A DNA stretch of 64,000 nt from Xanthobacter flavus (GCF_017875275.1 NZ_JAGGML010000001.1:3059001-3123000), one strand, 5' to 3'; counted from the stretch's first letter, positions 53,567 to 62,795 are shown. A program made the numbers and translations. The notes: a model not told the origin generated them from the sequence alone.

Positions 53567-54982
53567 ATGGGAATTTGTCGGGATCGATGGCCGAGGGCCG
53601 GACGGGCTTTGTCGCCGTTTCTCGTCGCCACCGCCTTCATCATCGCAACGCCTTGCGGGGCAGGGGCTGACGACGCATCCGGCCGGGCGCCGAAGGGCGC
53701 GACGGCGGGCTCAGGTCTCGGCCTCTGGCCGGGTTCCGCGCGGGCGCTGAAGCTCGCCACGCTCGATCTGCCCCAGCCGGTCGGTACCGGCCTGCCGGAG
53801 GTTCCGAAGGAGGCGCGCGCCGAGGCCGCCAAGCCGGCGCGCCGTGTTGTCGCACCCGGCGCCATCGTCACTGCCTCCCTCGCGCCGGTCTCCGACGACA
53901 GCGCCCGCGCCGCGGCCGTTGCCGCCCAGCCGGTGATGGAGGTTGCGGGCGAGGATGGTGCTCGGGAAGGCGTGGGAACGGGCGTCGAACCGTCCGACCT
54001 CATCGCGCCCGCGCTGGCGTCCGCTTCATTCTCTTCATCGCCCGCCGCCAGCCCGGCGGATGACGACGCCTTCGCCTTTCCTCCGCCGCTGGTTCTGTCG
54101 GAGAGCGAAACCGCCGAGCCGCCGCGCCACCACGACATGTCGGGCGCCTATCTTGAGCTGGCGCTCGACATCGTCCTCGAACTGCCGCTCATCCAGGATG
54201 CCGCGCGGGTCGCTGCGGCGGAAGAAGTCCCGGCCGATCTGGAACGGGCCCGCCGCGCTGCCGAGGCACTGGCGCGCGAGGATGCGCCGGAAGACGCGAT
54301 CAACGACTTTGGGGGTGGTACGGAACTCGTGCGTCCCGTGCCGCATCAGGACCCGGTGGCGGTGTTCAGCCGCGATCCGGTGCTGTTTCCGGCCCTGGCG
54401 TTCCAGTATGCGGCCCTCGCCGAGCAAGGCTATGTGCCGCATCCGTCCCCGCATGCCGAGGGCGAGGCGGACCTCGTCTCGCCAGACAGCACCGTGGAAC
54501 TGGAGACCGCGCCCAGCGACGGCATCTGGCCCTCGCCGGCCCAGCGGCTGGAGCTCGGTGGCGAGAAGCTGGCGCGGGCCCAGAAGTGTTTGGCGGAAGC
54601 CATCTATTTCGAGAGCCGCGGCGAGCCCAAGCGGGGCCAGATCGCGGTGGCGCAGGTCATCGTGAACCGGGTGTTCTCCGGCTATTACCCCAACGACGTG
54701 TGTGGGGCGGTCTATCAGAACGCCCACAGGCACCTCGCTTGCCAGTTCACCTTCGCCTGCGATGACGTGAAGGATGTGGTGCGCGAGCCGGACATGTGGG
54801 TGCAGGCCAAGGACATCGCCGCCGACATGCTGGACGGCAAGCTCTGGCTCGCCTCCATCGGTCGCGCCACCCACTACCACGCCTATTGGGTGCATCCGAG
54901 CTGGGTGCGGGAGATGCGGAAGCTGGACAAGATCGGCGTCCACACCTTCTACCGCCCGCGCCGCTGGGGCGACAGCTACTGA
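53567..54982 (+). CDS. SleB-type cell wall hydrolase with long N-terminal region
   Basis: The 471-residue product has a probable signal or anchor near residues 14-33 ([20 protein letters not shown]). A long Ala/Pro/Glu-rich region (about 35-340) has no recognised domain. The C-terminal hydrolase_2 (SleB) domain runs from about 340: [20 protein letters not shown] with the catalytic Glu, [29 protein letters not shown], and [13 protein letters not shown]. It cleaves peptidoglycan glycan strands in the periplasm. In non-sporing alphaproteobacteria the enzyme is used for wall remodelling. Confidence 0.88.
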   Translation: MGICRDRWPRAGRALSPFLVATAFIIATPCGAGADDASGRAPKGATAGSGLGLWPGSARALKLATLDLPQPVGTGLPEVPKEARAEAAKPARRVVAPGAIVTASLAPVSDDSARAAAVAAQPVMEVAGEDGAREGVGTGVEPSDLIAPALASASFSSSPAASPADDDAFAFPPPLVLSESETAEPPRHHDMSGAYLELALDIVLELPLIQDAARVAAAEEVPADLERARRAAEALAREDAPEDAINDFGGGTELVRPVPHQDPVAVFSRDPVLFPALAFQYAALAEQGYVPHPSPHAEGEADLVSPDSTVELETAPSDGIWPSPAQRLELGGEKLARAQKCLAEAIYFESRGEPKRGQIAVAQVIVNRVFSGYYPNDVCGAVYQNAHRHLACQFTFACDDVKDVVREPDMWVQAKDIAADMLDGKLWLASIGRATHYHAYWVHPSWVREMRKLDKIGVHTFYRPRRWGDSY

Positions 54983-55019
54983 GCTATGCCCGCTTTCCGG
55001 CCTGAGCGGCGCCCCCTCC

Positions 55020-55075
55020 AGCCCGCGCGGCGCTTGAGCGAGGCAACGCAAGAAGCCCGCGCGGCGCTTGAGCGA
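55020..55075. repeat. 22-bp direct repeat, two copies 34 bp apart
   Basis: AGCCCGCGCGGCGCTTGAGC followed by GA occurs at 55020-55041 and 55054-55075. A third degraded piece (CCCCGCGCGAAGC) begins at 55088. The repeat lies between the convergent hydrolase and yqgE genes. It looks like a local duplication. Confidence 0.55.
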
Positions 55076-55104
55076 AAAGGCGACAAACCCCGCGCGAAGC
55101 GCCG

Positions 55105-55722
55105 TCAGGCGTGGCCGGCGTCGCTGGAGAGCATGCCCGGCACGATACCGAGCTTGCGCAACGCGCTGTCGTATTTCGTCTCCACACCCGCGCCGAAGAT
55201 CAGGTCCGCGTCGGCCGGACAGTTGAGCCAGCCGTTGGCCTGGATCTCGGTTTCGAGCTGGCCCGGCGCCCATCCGGCATAGCCGAGCGCCAGCACCGCG
55301 CTGCGCGGTCCGTGCCCGCCGGCGATGGCCTTGAGGATGTCCAGCGTCGCGGTGAGGCAGATGCCGTCGTCGATGGTCAGCGTGGAATTCTCGACGAAAT
55401 AATCCGCTGAGTGCAGCACGAAGCCGCGTCCCGTCTCCACCGGCCCGCCGCGCAGCACTTTGACGGTGCCTGCGCTCCTGGGCAGCAGGATGCGCTCGGA
55501 GGCGGGCACCACGTCCAGCTGGACGAGGAGGTCGGTGAAGTCGATGTGGCTCGCCGGCTGGTTCACCACGATGCCCATGGCTCCTTCCGGAGAGTGGGCG
55601 CACATGTAGACGAGGGTGCGGGCGAACTGCTCGTCGCGCATGGTCGGCATGGCGATGAGCATCTGCCCATCGAGGAAACCCGACCCCCCGCCGTCGATCG
55701 TGTGGTTCTGGCTCGCAGTCAT
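55105..55722 (-). CDS. yqgE: UPF0301 (YqgE/AlgH) family protein
   Basis: The 205-residue protein has the AlgH fold, including [40 protein letters not shown], and the [14 protein letters not shown] stretch, then [20 protein letters not shown] and the NGWL motif. The family is widespread and its biochemical role is unknown; in Pseudomonas it was linked to alginate control. No export signal is present. The start at 55722 gives the standard N-terminus. Confidence 0.93.
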   Translation of the reverse strand: MTASQNHTIDGGGSGFLDGQMLIAMPTMRDEQFARTLVYMCAHSPEGAMGIVVNQPASHIDFTDLLVQLDVVPASERILLPRSAGTVKVLRGGPVETGRGFVLHSADYFVENSTLTIDDGICLTATLDILKAIAGGHGPRSAVLALGYAGWAPGQLETEIQANGWLNCPADADLIFGAGVETKYDSALRKLGIVPGMLSSDAGHA

Positions 55723-55889
55723 GGAGAAAGGCTACCGCCGTTCGGCCGTCTTGGAAATGCGGATTGCAACGCCGGCGGCTTTGACGCGCCCCGCCGGCGC
55801 GGCTGCCCGGGGCGGCTCACACGCTTGTGCGCGCCATGGGGACGGCATGGGGCTTTGCGTCGGGGCCGCGAGAAGGTACCCGGAAGGTC

Positions 55890-56801
55890 ATGACATCGAC
55901 CCCTCCGCGCTTCCCCGGCGCCTTGCGCGCGGCCGCCTTCTCATCATCGTCTCGCGGCCCGTCTCGCCGCCTTCTTGCCCGCGCATCCCTCGCCTGCGCG
56001 ATGCTTGCTGTCCTATCGCCTGCCTCTCGGGCCGCGAGCGCGCCGCCGGTGAAGGTTCCGGGCGCCGATGTGATCCTGATGGCCGGTGCCGTCTCCGGCA
56101 TCAACGCGGATGCGGGCATCGAGCTGAAGCTCGCGCCCGGCTGGAAGACCTACTGGCGCTATCCCGGCGACAGCGGCGTGCCCCCGACGCTGGACTGGAG
56201 CGGCTCGGAGAACATCGCGCGCGTGACCATGGAATGGCCGGCGCCCAAGCGCTTCGCCGACGGGGGCGGGGGCTTTGCCATCGGCTACAAGGGGTCTGTG
56301 CTGTTCCCGCTCAAGGTGGAACTGAAGGACAAGGACAAGCCGGCCCGACTTGCTCTCGCGCTGGATTTCGCGGTGTGCGAGGCGCTGTGCATGCCCGCGC
56401 GCGCCGACCTCGCCATTGCCCTCGGCGGCGATGCGGGGGCCGAGGCGACTCGCATCGCGGCGGCCCGCGCGGCCCTCCCGGTGGAGCGCCCGCTTGGCGT
56501 GGCGGAGCCCACATCCGTTCAAACGGTCGCGCTCGATGCGTCCGCCACGCCGCCCCGTGTCGTCATCGAGGTGAAGGCGCAGAACCCCAAGGCTGACCTT
56601 TTTGCCGAGGGGCCCGCGCGCTGGGCGCTGCCGCTGCCGCAGAAGACCATGCTGCCGGACGGCGCCGCCCGTTTCGACCTGCCTCTCGACGGGATTCCCG
56701 CCGGGACCGAGCCCTCAGGCGCGCCGCTCACCCTGACCCTCGTGGACGGCCCGAAGGCCATCGTCACGACCGTTCCCGTCCCGCCCATTCCGCCGCGCTG
56801 A
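55890..56801 (+). CDS. Exported protein with DsbD-type N-terminal (thiol-disulfide) domain
   Basis: The 303-residue product has an Arg-rich N-terminus and a signal (LLARASLACAMLAVLSP, cleavage near SRAAS). The mature domain resembles the alpha domain of DsbD/ScsB: GIELKLAPGWKTYWRYPGDS, GYKGSVLFPLKVEL, and a CxxxC pair in FAVCEALCMPARADL. No membrane or thioredoxin domain of full DsbD is attached. It is likely a periplasmic thiol-redox or chaperone protein. The ATG at 55890 has GGAAGG seven bases upstream. It precedes a peroxiredoxin gene on the same strand. Confidence 0.83.
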   Translation: MTSTPPRFPGALRAAAFSSSSRGPSRRLLARASLACAMLAVLSPASRAASAPPVKVPGADVILMAGAVSGINADAGIELKLAPGWKTYWRYPGDSGVPPTLDWSGSENIARVTMEWPAPKRFADGGGGFAIGYKGSVLFPLKVELKDKDKPARLALALDFAVCEALCMPARADLAIALGGDAGAEATRIAAARAALPVERPLGVAEPTSVQTVALDASATPPRVVIEVKAQNPKADLFAEGPARWALPLPQKTMLPDGAARFDLPLDGIPAGTEPSGAPLTLTLVDGPKAIVTTVPVPPIPPR

Positions 56802-56895
56802 GTTCGGACGCTTCAGCCTGCGCGGGCGCTTTTCTCCCGGTCAAAAGGCCGTATTGTCGGCGCGGGCGCGAACGCCCAAATATGTGGAGAAGACG

Positions 56896-57381
56896 ATGCC
56901 CATTTCGGTCGGCGACAAACTGCCCAACGCCACCTTCCGTGTTCCCACCGAGGACGGCCCGGTGCCGAAGACCACCGACGAGATCTTCACGGGCAAGAAG
57001 GTGGTGCTGTTCGCGGTGCCGGGTGCCTTCACGCCCACCTGCCACAAGAACCACCTGCCGGGCTATGTGCACGAGGCCGACGCCATCAAGGCCAAGGGCG
57101 TGGACGCCATTGCCGTGGTCTCGGTGAACGACCCCTTCGTCATGGGCGCTTGGGAGAAGGCGTCCGGCTCCGACGGCAAGATCTTGTTCCTGGCCGATCC
57201 CGACGCATCCTTCGCGACCGCGCTCGACCTCACCTTCGACGGCTCGGCCGCCGGCCTCGGCGTGCGCTCCAAGCGCTATTCGATGGTGGTCGAGGATGGC
57301 GTGGTGAAGACGCTCAATGTCGAGGACGTGCCCTCCAAGGCCGACGCCTCCGGCGCCACCGCGCTGCTCGCCCAGCTCTGA
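56896..57381 (+). CDS. Peroxiredoxin, Prx5 (redoxin/AhpE-like) family
   Basis: The 161-residue thiol peroxidase has the peroxidatic Cys in AVPGAFTPTCHKNHLPGY, following VVLFAV. MGAWEKASGSDGKILFLADP and the GLGVRSKRYSMVVEDGVVK segment match the Prx5 group, which uses glutathione or glutaredoxin. It reduces hydrogen and organic peroxides in the cytoplasm. Start at 56896 has GGAG upstream; an in-frame ATG at 56854 adds unconserved residues. Confidence 0.93.
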   Translation: MPISVGDKLPNATFRVPTEDGPVPKTTDEIFTGKKVVLFAVPGAFTPTCHKNHLPGYVHEADAIKAKGVDAIAVVSVNDPFVMGAWEKASGSDGKILFLADPDASFATALDLTFDGSAAGLGVRSKRYSMVVEDGVVKTLNVEDVPSKADASGATALLAQL

Positions 57382-57476
57382 TTTTCCGTGCGACTGACGG
57401 ATGCCGGGCACGCCCGGCGTCCGCGCACCGGCGCCTCCTCAGGAGGCCCGGCCTCGCGCCCGCCCCACGCCTCCGC

Positions 57477-57683
57477 TCAGGCGATGATATCGGGGAACAA
57501 CTCGTCCTCGATCTGGCCGATGCGATCCTTCAGCTGCAGCTTGCGCTTCTTGAGCCGCTGAATCTGCAGGATGTCCGATCCCGACACGCTGGTGAGCGCC
57601 TCGATCGCTGCATCGAGATCGCGATGCTCCTGCTTCAGGCGTTCCAGGTGGACCTTGAGATCCCGTTCCTCGTCGCTCGTCAT
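57477..57683 (-). CDS. YdcH-type (DUF465) small helical protein
   Basis: The 68-residue protein is a helical hairpin of the DUF465 family: LKVHLERLKQEHRDLDAAIE, then RLKKRKLQLKDRIGQIEDEL. The family is found throughout proteobacteria, without known function. The start at 57683 drops an unlikely Arg/Pro stretch. A second family member lies 200 bp away on the opposite strand, arranged divergently. Confidence 0.88.
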   Translation of the reverse strand: MTSDEERDLKVHLERLKQEHRDLDAAIEALTSVSGSDILQIQRLKKRKLQLKDRIGQIEDELFPDIIA

Positions 57684-57884
57684 GCCCGGTCCTGTCACCG
57701 GCGTGCGGGTCCGCCGCCCACTCGCCCCCATTTGGAATGACTATGGCACGGGCTTGCCGCGCCGCAAGATGGGAGGTCGCCGGAGGGGCGGAAAGCGGCT
57801 TGAGAAGTCGGTCGACAAGGCGGTCGACTCTTGGTTGGCTCCATGACAGACTGATGTCGTGTTGCAGACAGGGAGTGGCTAAGA

Positions 57885-58064
57885 ATGTCCATCCAGTCGC
57901 ACCTTCAGGAACTGAAGCGGCGTCACGCGGCCATCGAGCAGGAGCTCAACCGCGAAATGAACAGCCCCGCCTCGGATCCTCTTCGTGTCGCAGAGCTGAA
58001 GCGCAAGAAGCTGGTTCTCAAGGACCAGATGTCGAAGCTGAATCCGACGTCCACCGTACATTGA
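57885..58064 (+). CDS. YdcH-type (DUF465) small helical protein, second copy
   Basis: This 59-residue gene starts MSIQSHLQELKRRHAAIEQE and ends KLNPTSTVH, with LKRKKLVLKDQMSKL matching the second helix of the DUF465 family. GGGAG lies ten bases upstream of the ATG at 57885. It is short and easily missed by automatic gene callers. It lies divergent from the first YdcH-type gene and ahead of the ABC-F gene. Confidence 0.85.
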   Translation: MSIQSHLQELKRRHAAIEQELNREMNSPASDPLRVAELKRKKLVLKDQMSKLNPTSTVH

Positions 58065-58202
58065 TGGTTCGCGAGAGTGCTCGCCGCCCGTGTAATACGG
58101 TGCGACGCGCTCATCTTTGCGTCCTGTGAGACGAGCGGCGCAAAGCGGCGTTCCGCGCGAACGGCCTTTGCGTTCCGGGCCATTGGGCTTTAATCCGGCC
58201 CC

Positions 58203-60023
58203 ATGGCTCCTCCGCTCGTTCTCCTCCAGGACATCCATCTGCGCTTCGGCGCCACCCCCCTGCTCGACGGCGCGGAGCTTTCCGTGTCGGCGGGCGAACG
58301 GGTGTGCCTCGTCGGTCGCAACGGCTCGGGCAAGTCCACGCTGCTGAAGGTGGCGGCGGGGCTGATCGAGCCAGATTCCGGCACGCGCTTCTTCCAGCCC
58401 GGCTGCACGGTGCGCTATCTGCCGCAGGAGCCGGACTTTGCCGGCTATGCGACGACGCTCGCTTATGTGGAAGCCGGTCTCGGGCCGGGCGACGATGCCT
58501 ATCGCGCCCAATATCTCCTCACGGAGCTGGGCCTCACCGGACAGGAAGACCCGGCCCATCTGTCCGGCGGCGAGGCCCGCCGGGCCGCTCTGGCGCGCGT
58601 CATCGCGCCGGAGCCGGACGTGCTCCTGCTGGACGAGCCCACCAACCATCTCGATCTGCCGGCCATCGAATGGCTGGAAAGCGAGTTGAGGGGCTTAAAG
58701 TCCGCCATGGTGCTCATCAGCCATGACCGGCGCTTCCTGGAAACCCTCTCCCGCGCCACCGTGTGGCTCGACCGCGGGCAGACGCGGCGGCTGGAGCAGG
58801 GGTTCGGCGCCTTTGAGGCGTGGCGCGACGACGTGCTGGAGCAGGAAGAGACCGAGCGCCACAAGCTCGACCGCAAGATCGTCGCGGAGCTGGACTGGCT
58901 GCGCTACGGCGTCACCGCCCGGCGCAAGCGCAACGTGCGGCGCCTCGGCCTTCTGCATTCCATGCGCAAGGACCGGCGCGAGGAGCGTCGCGCGGTCGGC
59001 AACGTCAAGCTGGCGGTGAGCGAGGCCGAGGCCTCGGGCAAGCTGGTCATCGAGGCGAAGCACATCGCCAAGTCGTTCGGCGACCGCGCGGTGGTGAAGG
59101 ATTTCTCCACCCGTATCCTGCGCGGCGACCGCATCGGCATCATCGGCCCCAATGGCGCCGGCAAGACCACCCTCATCAAGTTGCTCACCGGCGAGCTTGC
59201 CCCCGATTCGGGCACGGTGCGACTCGGCACCAATCTCGAAGTCGCCAGCCTCGACCAGAAGCGCGCGGCGCTGGACCCCGGCACCACCCTGCGCGACGCC
59301 CTCACCGGCGGCGGCTCCGACCAGGTGCAGGTGGGCGGCGTGCCCAAGCACGTGATGGGTTATCTGAAGGACTTCCTCTTCACCCCTGAGCAGGCCAACG
59401 CACCCCTCTCCGTCCTCTCCGGCGGCGAGCGCGGCCGGCTGATGCTGGCGCGGGCGCTGGCCTTGCCCTCCAACGTGCTGGTGCTGGACGAGCCCACCAA
59501 CGATCTCGATCTCGAAACCCTCGATCTCCTGCAGGAGATGGTGGCGGACTATCCCGGCACCGTCATCCTCGTCAGCCACGATCGTGACTTCCTCGACCGC
59601 ACCGTCTCCAGCGTCATCATGGCGGAAGGGGATGGCGTGTTCCGCGAATATGCCGGCGGCTATTCGGACATGCTGTCCCAGCGCGGCCGGGGCGTGGAGG
59701 CGCGCGACAAGGGCGCGCCCGCGCAGAAGGCCAAGGCCGGCGAGTCCAAGCCCGAGGCCGGCAGGACGCCCGCCGGCGCGGCCAAGCGCAGGCTTTCCTT
59801 CCACGAGCAGCACGCGCTCAAGACGCTGCCGAAGACCATGGACGACCTGCGCGCGAAGCTGGAGAAGCTCGCCGCCGAGATCGCCGACCCCGCGCTCTAT
59901 GCCCGCGACCCGGCGCGCATCGACAAGGCCTCGGCGGCCCTCGCCGAAACTCAGGCGGCCCTGGATGCGGCGGAAGAGGAATGGCTGCGGCTCGAAATCC
60001 TCAAGGAGGAACTGGAAGGGTAG
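58203..60023 (+). CDS. uup: ABC-F family ATPase, Uup-like
   Basis: The 606-residue protein has two ABC domains and no membrane part. Domain 1 has VGRNGSGKSTLLKV, LSGGEARRAALA, and LLLDEPTNHLD; domain 2 has IGPNGAGKTTLIKLL, LSGGERGRLMLARA, and VLDEPTNDLDLETL. A linker with basic YGVTARRKRNVRRL joins them. A C-terminal coiled-coil (about 540-606) matches the Uup DNA-binding extension. ABC-F proteins act on ribosomes or, for Uup, also on branched DNA. It is convergent with a MaoC gene, seven bases away. Confidence 0.92.
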   Translation: MAPPLVLLQDIHLRFGATPLLDGAELSVSAGERVCLVGRNGSGKSTLLKVAAGLIEPDSGTRFFQPGCTVRYLPQEPDFAGYATTLAYVEAGLGPGDDAYRAQYLLTELGLTGQEDPAHLSGGEARRAALARVIAPEPDVLLLDEPTNHLDLPAIEWLESELRGLKSAMVLISHDRRFLETLSRATVWLDRGQTRRLEQGFGAFEAWRDDVLEQEETERHKLDRKIVAELDWLRYGVTARRKRNVRRLGLLHSMRKDRREERRAVGNVKLAVSEAEASGKLVIEAKHIAKSFGDRAVVKDFSTRILRGDRIGIIGPNGAGKTTLIKLLTGELAPDSGTVRLGTNLEVASLDQKRAALDPGTTLRDALTGGGSDQVQVGGVPKHVMGYLKDFLFTPEQANAPLSVLSGGERGRLMLARALALPSNVLVLDEPTNDLDLETLDLLQEMVADYPGTVILVSHDRDFLDRTVSSVIMAEGDGVFREYAGGYSDMLSQRGRGVEARDKGAPAQKAKAGESKPEAGRTPAGAAKRRLSFHEQHALKTLPKTMDDLRAKLEKLAAEIADPALYARDPARIDKASAALAETQAALDAAEEEWLRLEILKEELEG

Positions 60024-60030
60024 GCCGCCC

Positions 60031-60516
60031 TCACGGGCGGCGCCGCATCAGCACGGTGCTCTCGAAGTCGATCACCAGATCACCGTACTGGTTCGCCCCG
60101 GAATTGTAGGTGCGCAGGAAGCCCCATTGGGGCCGGGACTTGATGGTGATCTTGTCCCGCACCTCGGTGGCGAACGAGATCGTATCGCCCGCATAGACCG
60201 GCTTCAGCCATCTGAGCTTGGTGAAGCCCGAGGCCGGTCCGAAGGAGCCGCCGCCCGGCACGCTTTCCTCGCCGGGTTTCGACGCCTCTATGGGCAGGGC
60301 CATGTTGGAGGCGACGAAGCACTTCATCCACATGGCTGCAGTATGCCACCCCGACGCCACCAGCGCCCCGAACGGGCTGCGCCGGGCCGCCTCGGGGTCC
60401 ACATGAAAGGGCTGGGGATCGTAGAGGCGGGCGAAGGCCAGCATCTCCGCCTCGGTGAAGGTGTGGTTGCCCAGCGCGGCGGTGGCGCCCGCCTCGACCT
60501 CCTCGAAATACATCAT
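60031..60516 (-). CDS. MaoC-like hot-dog dehydratase, copy 1
   Basis: The 161-residue protein is a MaoC/NodN-type hot-dog domain. The catalytic pattern FARLYDPQPFHVDPEAARRS, with Asp and His of the hydratase motif, is present, followed by LVASGWHTAAMWMKCFV and LKWLKPVYAGDTI-like LRWLKPVYAGDTISF. Such proteins hydrate enoyl-CoA substrates. The ATG at 60516 overlaps the stop of the next MaoC gene upstream. The two are co-translated. Confidence 0.88.
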   Translation of the reverse strand: MMYFEEVEAGATAALGNHTFTEAEMLAFARLYDPQPFHVDPEAARRSPFGALVASGWHTAAMWMKCFVASNMALPIEASKPGEESVPGGGSFGPASGFTKLRWLKPVYAGDTISFATEVRDKITIKSRPQWGFLRTYNSGANQYGDLVIDFESTVLMRRRP

Positions 60517-60977
60517 GCGAGGCGCGCTCCCGGGTTGCGACGGCCGATCATGCACACGCAGGTCTGATCGACCGCGGCGCTCTTGTCGGCCTTGAGAAGC
60601 TCGAAGCGGAAGGTCACGAGGCCCATGTCGGGCTTGCTCCTGGAGGTGCGGCTCTCCAGCACGGTGCGGCGGAGCGTGAGCACATCACCGGGAAAGACCG
60701 GCGCGAGCCATTTGTTCTCGGTGACGCCGGGCGAGCCCTGGCCGGCGGTGCGCAGCAGGAAGCCGTCGCAGATGAGCCGCATCATGATGGCGCAGGAATG
60801 CCAGCCGGATGCCGCCAGCCCGCCAAGCAGGGACGCCTTGCCCGCCGCCGCATCGAGATGCATGGGCTGGGGATCGAACTCCCGCGCGAAGGCGAGGATT
60901 TCCTCCTCCGTGACCTTGTGCGAGCCGAACGTCTTCACCTCACCGATGATGAAATCTTCGAAGAAGATGTCGGGCAA
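60513..60977 (-). CDS. MaoC-like hot-dog dehydratase, copy 2
   Basis: The 154-residue paralog has FAREFDPQPMHLDAAAGKAS, GLAASGWHSCAIMMRLI, and WLAPVFPGDVLTLRRTV. I start it at TTG 60977, because GGGAGG lies five bases upstream and the encoded LPDIFFEDFIIGE matches the family start; an in-frame ATG at 61025 has no such site. It overlaps copy 1 by four bases. The pair may form a heterodimeric hydratase; that is an inference. Confidence 0.85.
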   Translation of the reverse strand: MPDIFFEDFIIGEVKTFGSHKVTEEEILAFAREFDPQPMHLDAAAGKASLLGGLAASGWHSCAIMMRLICDGFLLRTAGQGSPGVTENKWLAPVFPGDVLTLRRTVLESRTSRSKPDMGLVTFRFELLKADKSAAVDQTCVCMIGRRNPGARLA

Positions 60978-61062
60978 GGCGGCCTCCCTGTCGTTGGAGG
61001 CCGATGGAAGGCGAGGATGACGCAAACGTCAAGCTGGGCGTGGGGATACCGGCGCGTCAGGC

Positions 61063-61206
61063 TCAAAAGAGGTCCTTGTCGCGCCCCACGAGAAGGTCGC
61101 GGATGGTCGGGGTGACCGGAAATCCATAGCCGCCTTCACGATGGAGCGCCGGGAGCAAGCCGTCGTCGTGATATTCGGACAGGTTGCGCGGTAGCGCGTG
61201 TTGACC
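61063..61206 (-). other. Possible coding remnant between MaoC genes
   Basis: The gap between copies 2 and 3 (60978-61229) holds an open stretch ending at a TGA at 61063. It reads RNLSEYHDDGLLPALHREGG and ends TIRDLLVGRDKDLF, which looks protein-like. No in-frame ATG, GTG or TTG lies in the non-overlapping part. It may be the tail of a decayed gene or a short unrecognised gene. Confidence 0.3.
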
Positions 61207-61229
61207 AAGGCGTGCTGCCGGTCGCCGAG

Positions 61230-61691
61230 CTATCGCGCATCCGGTGCCAGATGCCTCAGCGCGAAGCGCATCACCTCGGTCCCATCCTCCCGCCGGGCGC
61301 TGCCGGTGCGGTGGTAGATGGTCCAGCCTGGGCGGCTGCCGCTGGGGCGGGCGTCGAGGATTTCGGTGAAGAAGGTGATGGTGTCGCCGGCGCGCACCGG
61401 GGCGAGCCATTTGAGATCCGTCAGGCCGAAGCCGACGCCCACGGGTGCGATCGCCGCCGCATGGTCGGGGGGGAGGGCTTCAGCCGTGGCGCCGTGGGCG
61501 CGCACGAACAGGCCCATCCATGTTGAGACCGTATGCCAGCCGGAGGCGATGAGGGTGCCGAAGGGGGAGGCGGCGGCCGCCTCCGCATCCACATGGAAGG
61601 GCTGGGGATCGTAGGCGCGGGCGAAGCGTACGATCTCCTCGGCCGTGAAGGTGAAGCGGCCAAGTAACTGCGGCCCGGCCCCGACCATCAC
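61230..61691 (-). CDS. MaoC-like hot-dog dehydratase, copy 3
   Basis: The 153-residue protein has the same core as its neighbours: FARAYDPQPFHVDAEAAAAS, TLIASGWHTVSTWMGLFV, and LKWLAPVRAGDTITFFTEI. It lies six bases after the stop of ychF on the same strand. The three copies are clearly paralogous but diverged in the substrate-facing segment after GWHT. Substrates are unknown. Confidence 0.88.
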   Translation of the reverse strand: MMVGAGPQLLGRFTFTAEEIVRFARAYDPQPFHVDAEAAAASPFGTLIASGWHTVSTWMGLFVRAHGATAEALPPDHAAAIAPVGVGFGLTDLKWLAPVRAGDTITFFTEILDARPSGSRPGWTIYHRTGSARREDGTEVMRFALRHLAPDAR

Positions 61692-61697
61692 GGAGCC

Positions 61698-62795
61698 TCA
61701 GTTGGCGAAGCGGAAGTGCAGCACGTCGCCATCGGCGACCACATAGTCCTTGCCTTCCAGGCGGAAGCGGCCGCCCTCGCGCGCACCGGCCTCGCCCTTG
61801 AACTTCACATAATCGTCGAAGGCGATGGTCTCGGCGCGGATGAAGCCCTTCTCGAAATCCGTGTGGATCACGCCCGCCGCCGCCGGGGCCTTGGTGCCCT
61901 TGGTGATGGTCCAGGCACGGGCCTCCTTGGGCCCCACGGTGAAATAGGTGACGAGGTGCAGCAGGTCGTAGCCGGCGCGGATCACCCGGTTGAGGCCCGG
62001 CTCATCCAGGTCGATGGCCTCCAGGTATTCCTTCTGCTCCTCGGGAGGGAGAACCGCGATCTCGCTCTCGATCTTGGCCGAGACCACTACCGCCATGGCG
62101 CCTTCCAGCTTCGCCCGCTCGAACACCTGGGCCGAGAGGGAATTCCCCGCCTTGGCGGAGGCCTCCTCCACATTGCACACATAGAGCACGGGCTTTGCGG
62201 TCATCAGTCCCAGCTGGGAGAACATCCTCTCCTCTTCCGGCTTCACCTCGGCGAAGCGGGCGGGCTTACCCTCGCGCAGCAGAACCAGGGCGCGGGTCAT
62301 GAGGTCGAGGGTGTCCTTGCCCTCCTTGTCCAGGGTCCTGGCCTTCTTCTCCAGCGCCGCGGCGCGCTTCTCCAGGGATTCGAGGTCGGCGAGCATCAGC
62401 TCGGTCTCGATGGTCTCGATGTCGTCCACGGGCGCGATCTTGCCTTCCACATGGGTCACGTCTCCATCCTCGAAGCAGCGCACCACATGGGCGATGGCGT
62501 CGCACTCGCGGATGTTGGCGAGGAACTGGTTGCCGAGCCCCTCGCCCTTGGAGGCGCCGCGCACCAGGCCGGCGATGTCCACGAAGGTGAGGCGGGTGGG
62601 GATGATCTGCCCGGAGCCGGCGATCTCCGCGAGCGTGTCGAGGCGCGGGTCGGGCACCGCAACGTCACCCACGTTCGGCTCGATGGTGCAGAACGGATAG
62701 TTCGCCGCCTGCGCCGCCGCCGTCTGGGTGAGCGCGTTGAAAAGGGTGGACTTGCCCACGTTGGGAAGCCCGACGATGCCGCATTTGAAGCCCAT
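61698..62795 (-). CDS. ychF: Redox-regulated ATPase/GTPase YchF (OLA1 family)
   Basis: The 365-residue protein belongs to the Obg-related YchF group. G1 is GIVGLPNVGKSTLFNALT; G3 is FVDIAGLVRGASKGEGLG; the altered G4 NVEE (LYVCNVEEAS) explains the ATP preference. The C-terminal TGS-like domain has AWTITKGTKAPAAAGVIHTD and DYVVADGDVLHFRFAN. It binds ribosomes and affects stress and iron responses. The start at 62795 gives the conserved MGFKCGIVG. Pth and L25 genes lie upstream. Confidence 0.96.
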   Translation of the reverse strand: MGFKCGIVGLPNVGKSTLFNALTQTAAAQAANYPFCTIEPNVGDVAVPDPRLDTLAEIAGSGQIIPTRLTFVDIAGLVRGASKGEGLGNQFLANIRECDAIAHVVRCFEDGDVTHVEGKIAPVDDIETIETELMLADLESLEKRAAALEKKARTLDKEGKDTLDLMTRALVLLREGKPARFAEVKPEEERMFSQLGLMTAKPVLYVCNVEEASAKAGNSLSAQVFERAKLEGAMAVVVSAKIESEIAVLPPEEQKEYLEAIDLDEPGLNRVIRAGYDLLHLVTYFTVGPKEARAWTITKGTKAPAAAGVIHTDFEKGFIRAETIAFDDYVKFKGEAGAREGGRFRLEGKDYVVADGDVLHFRFAN

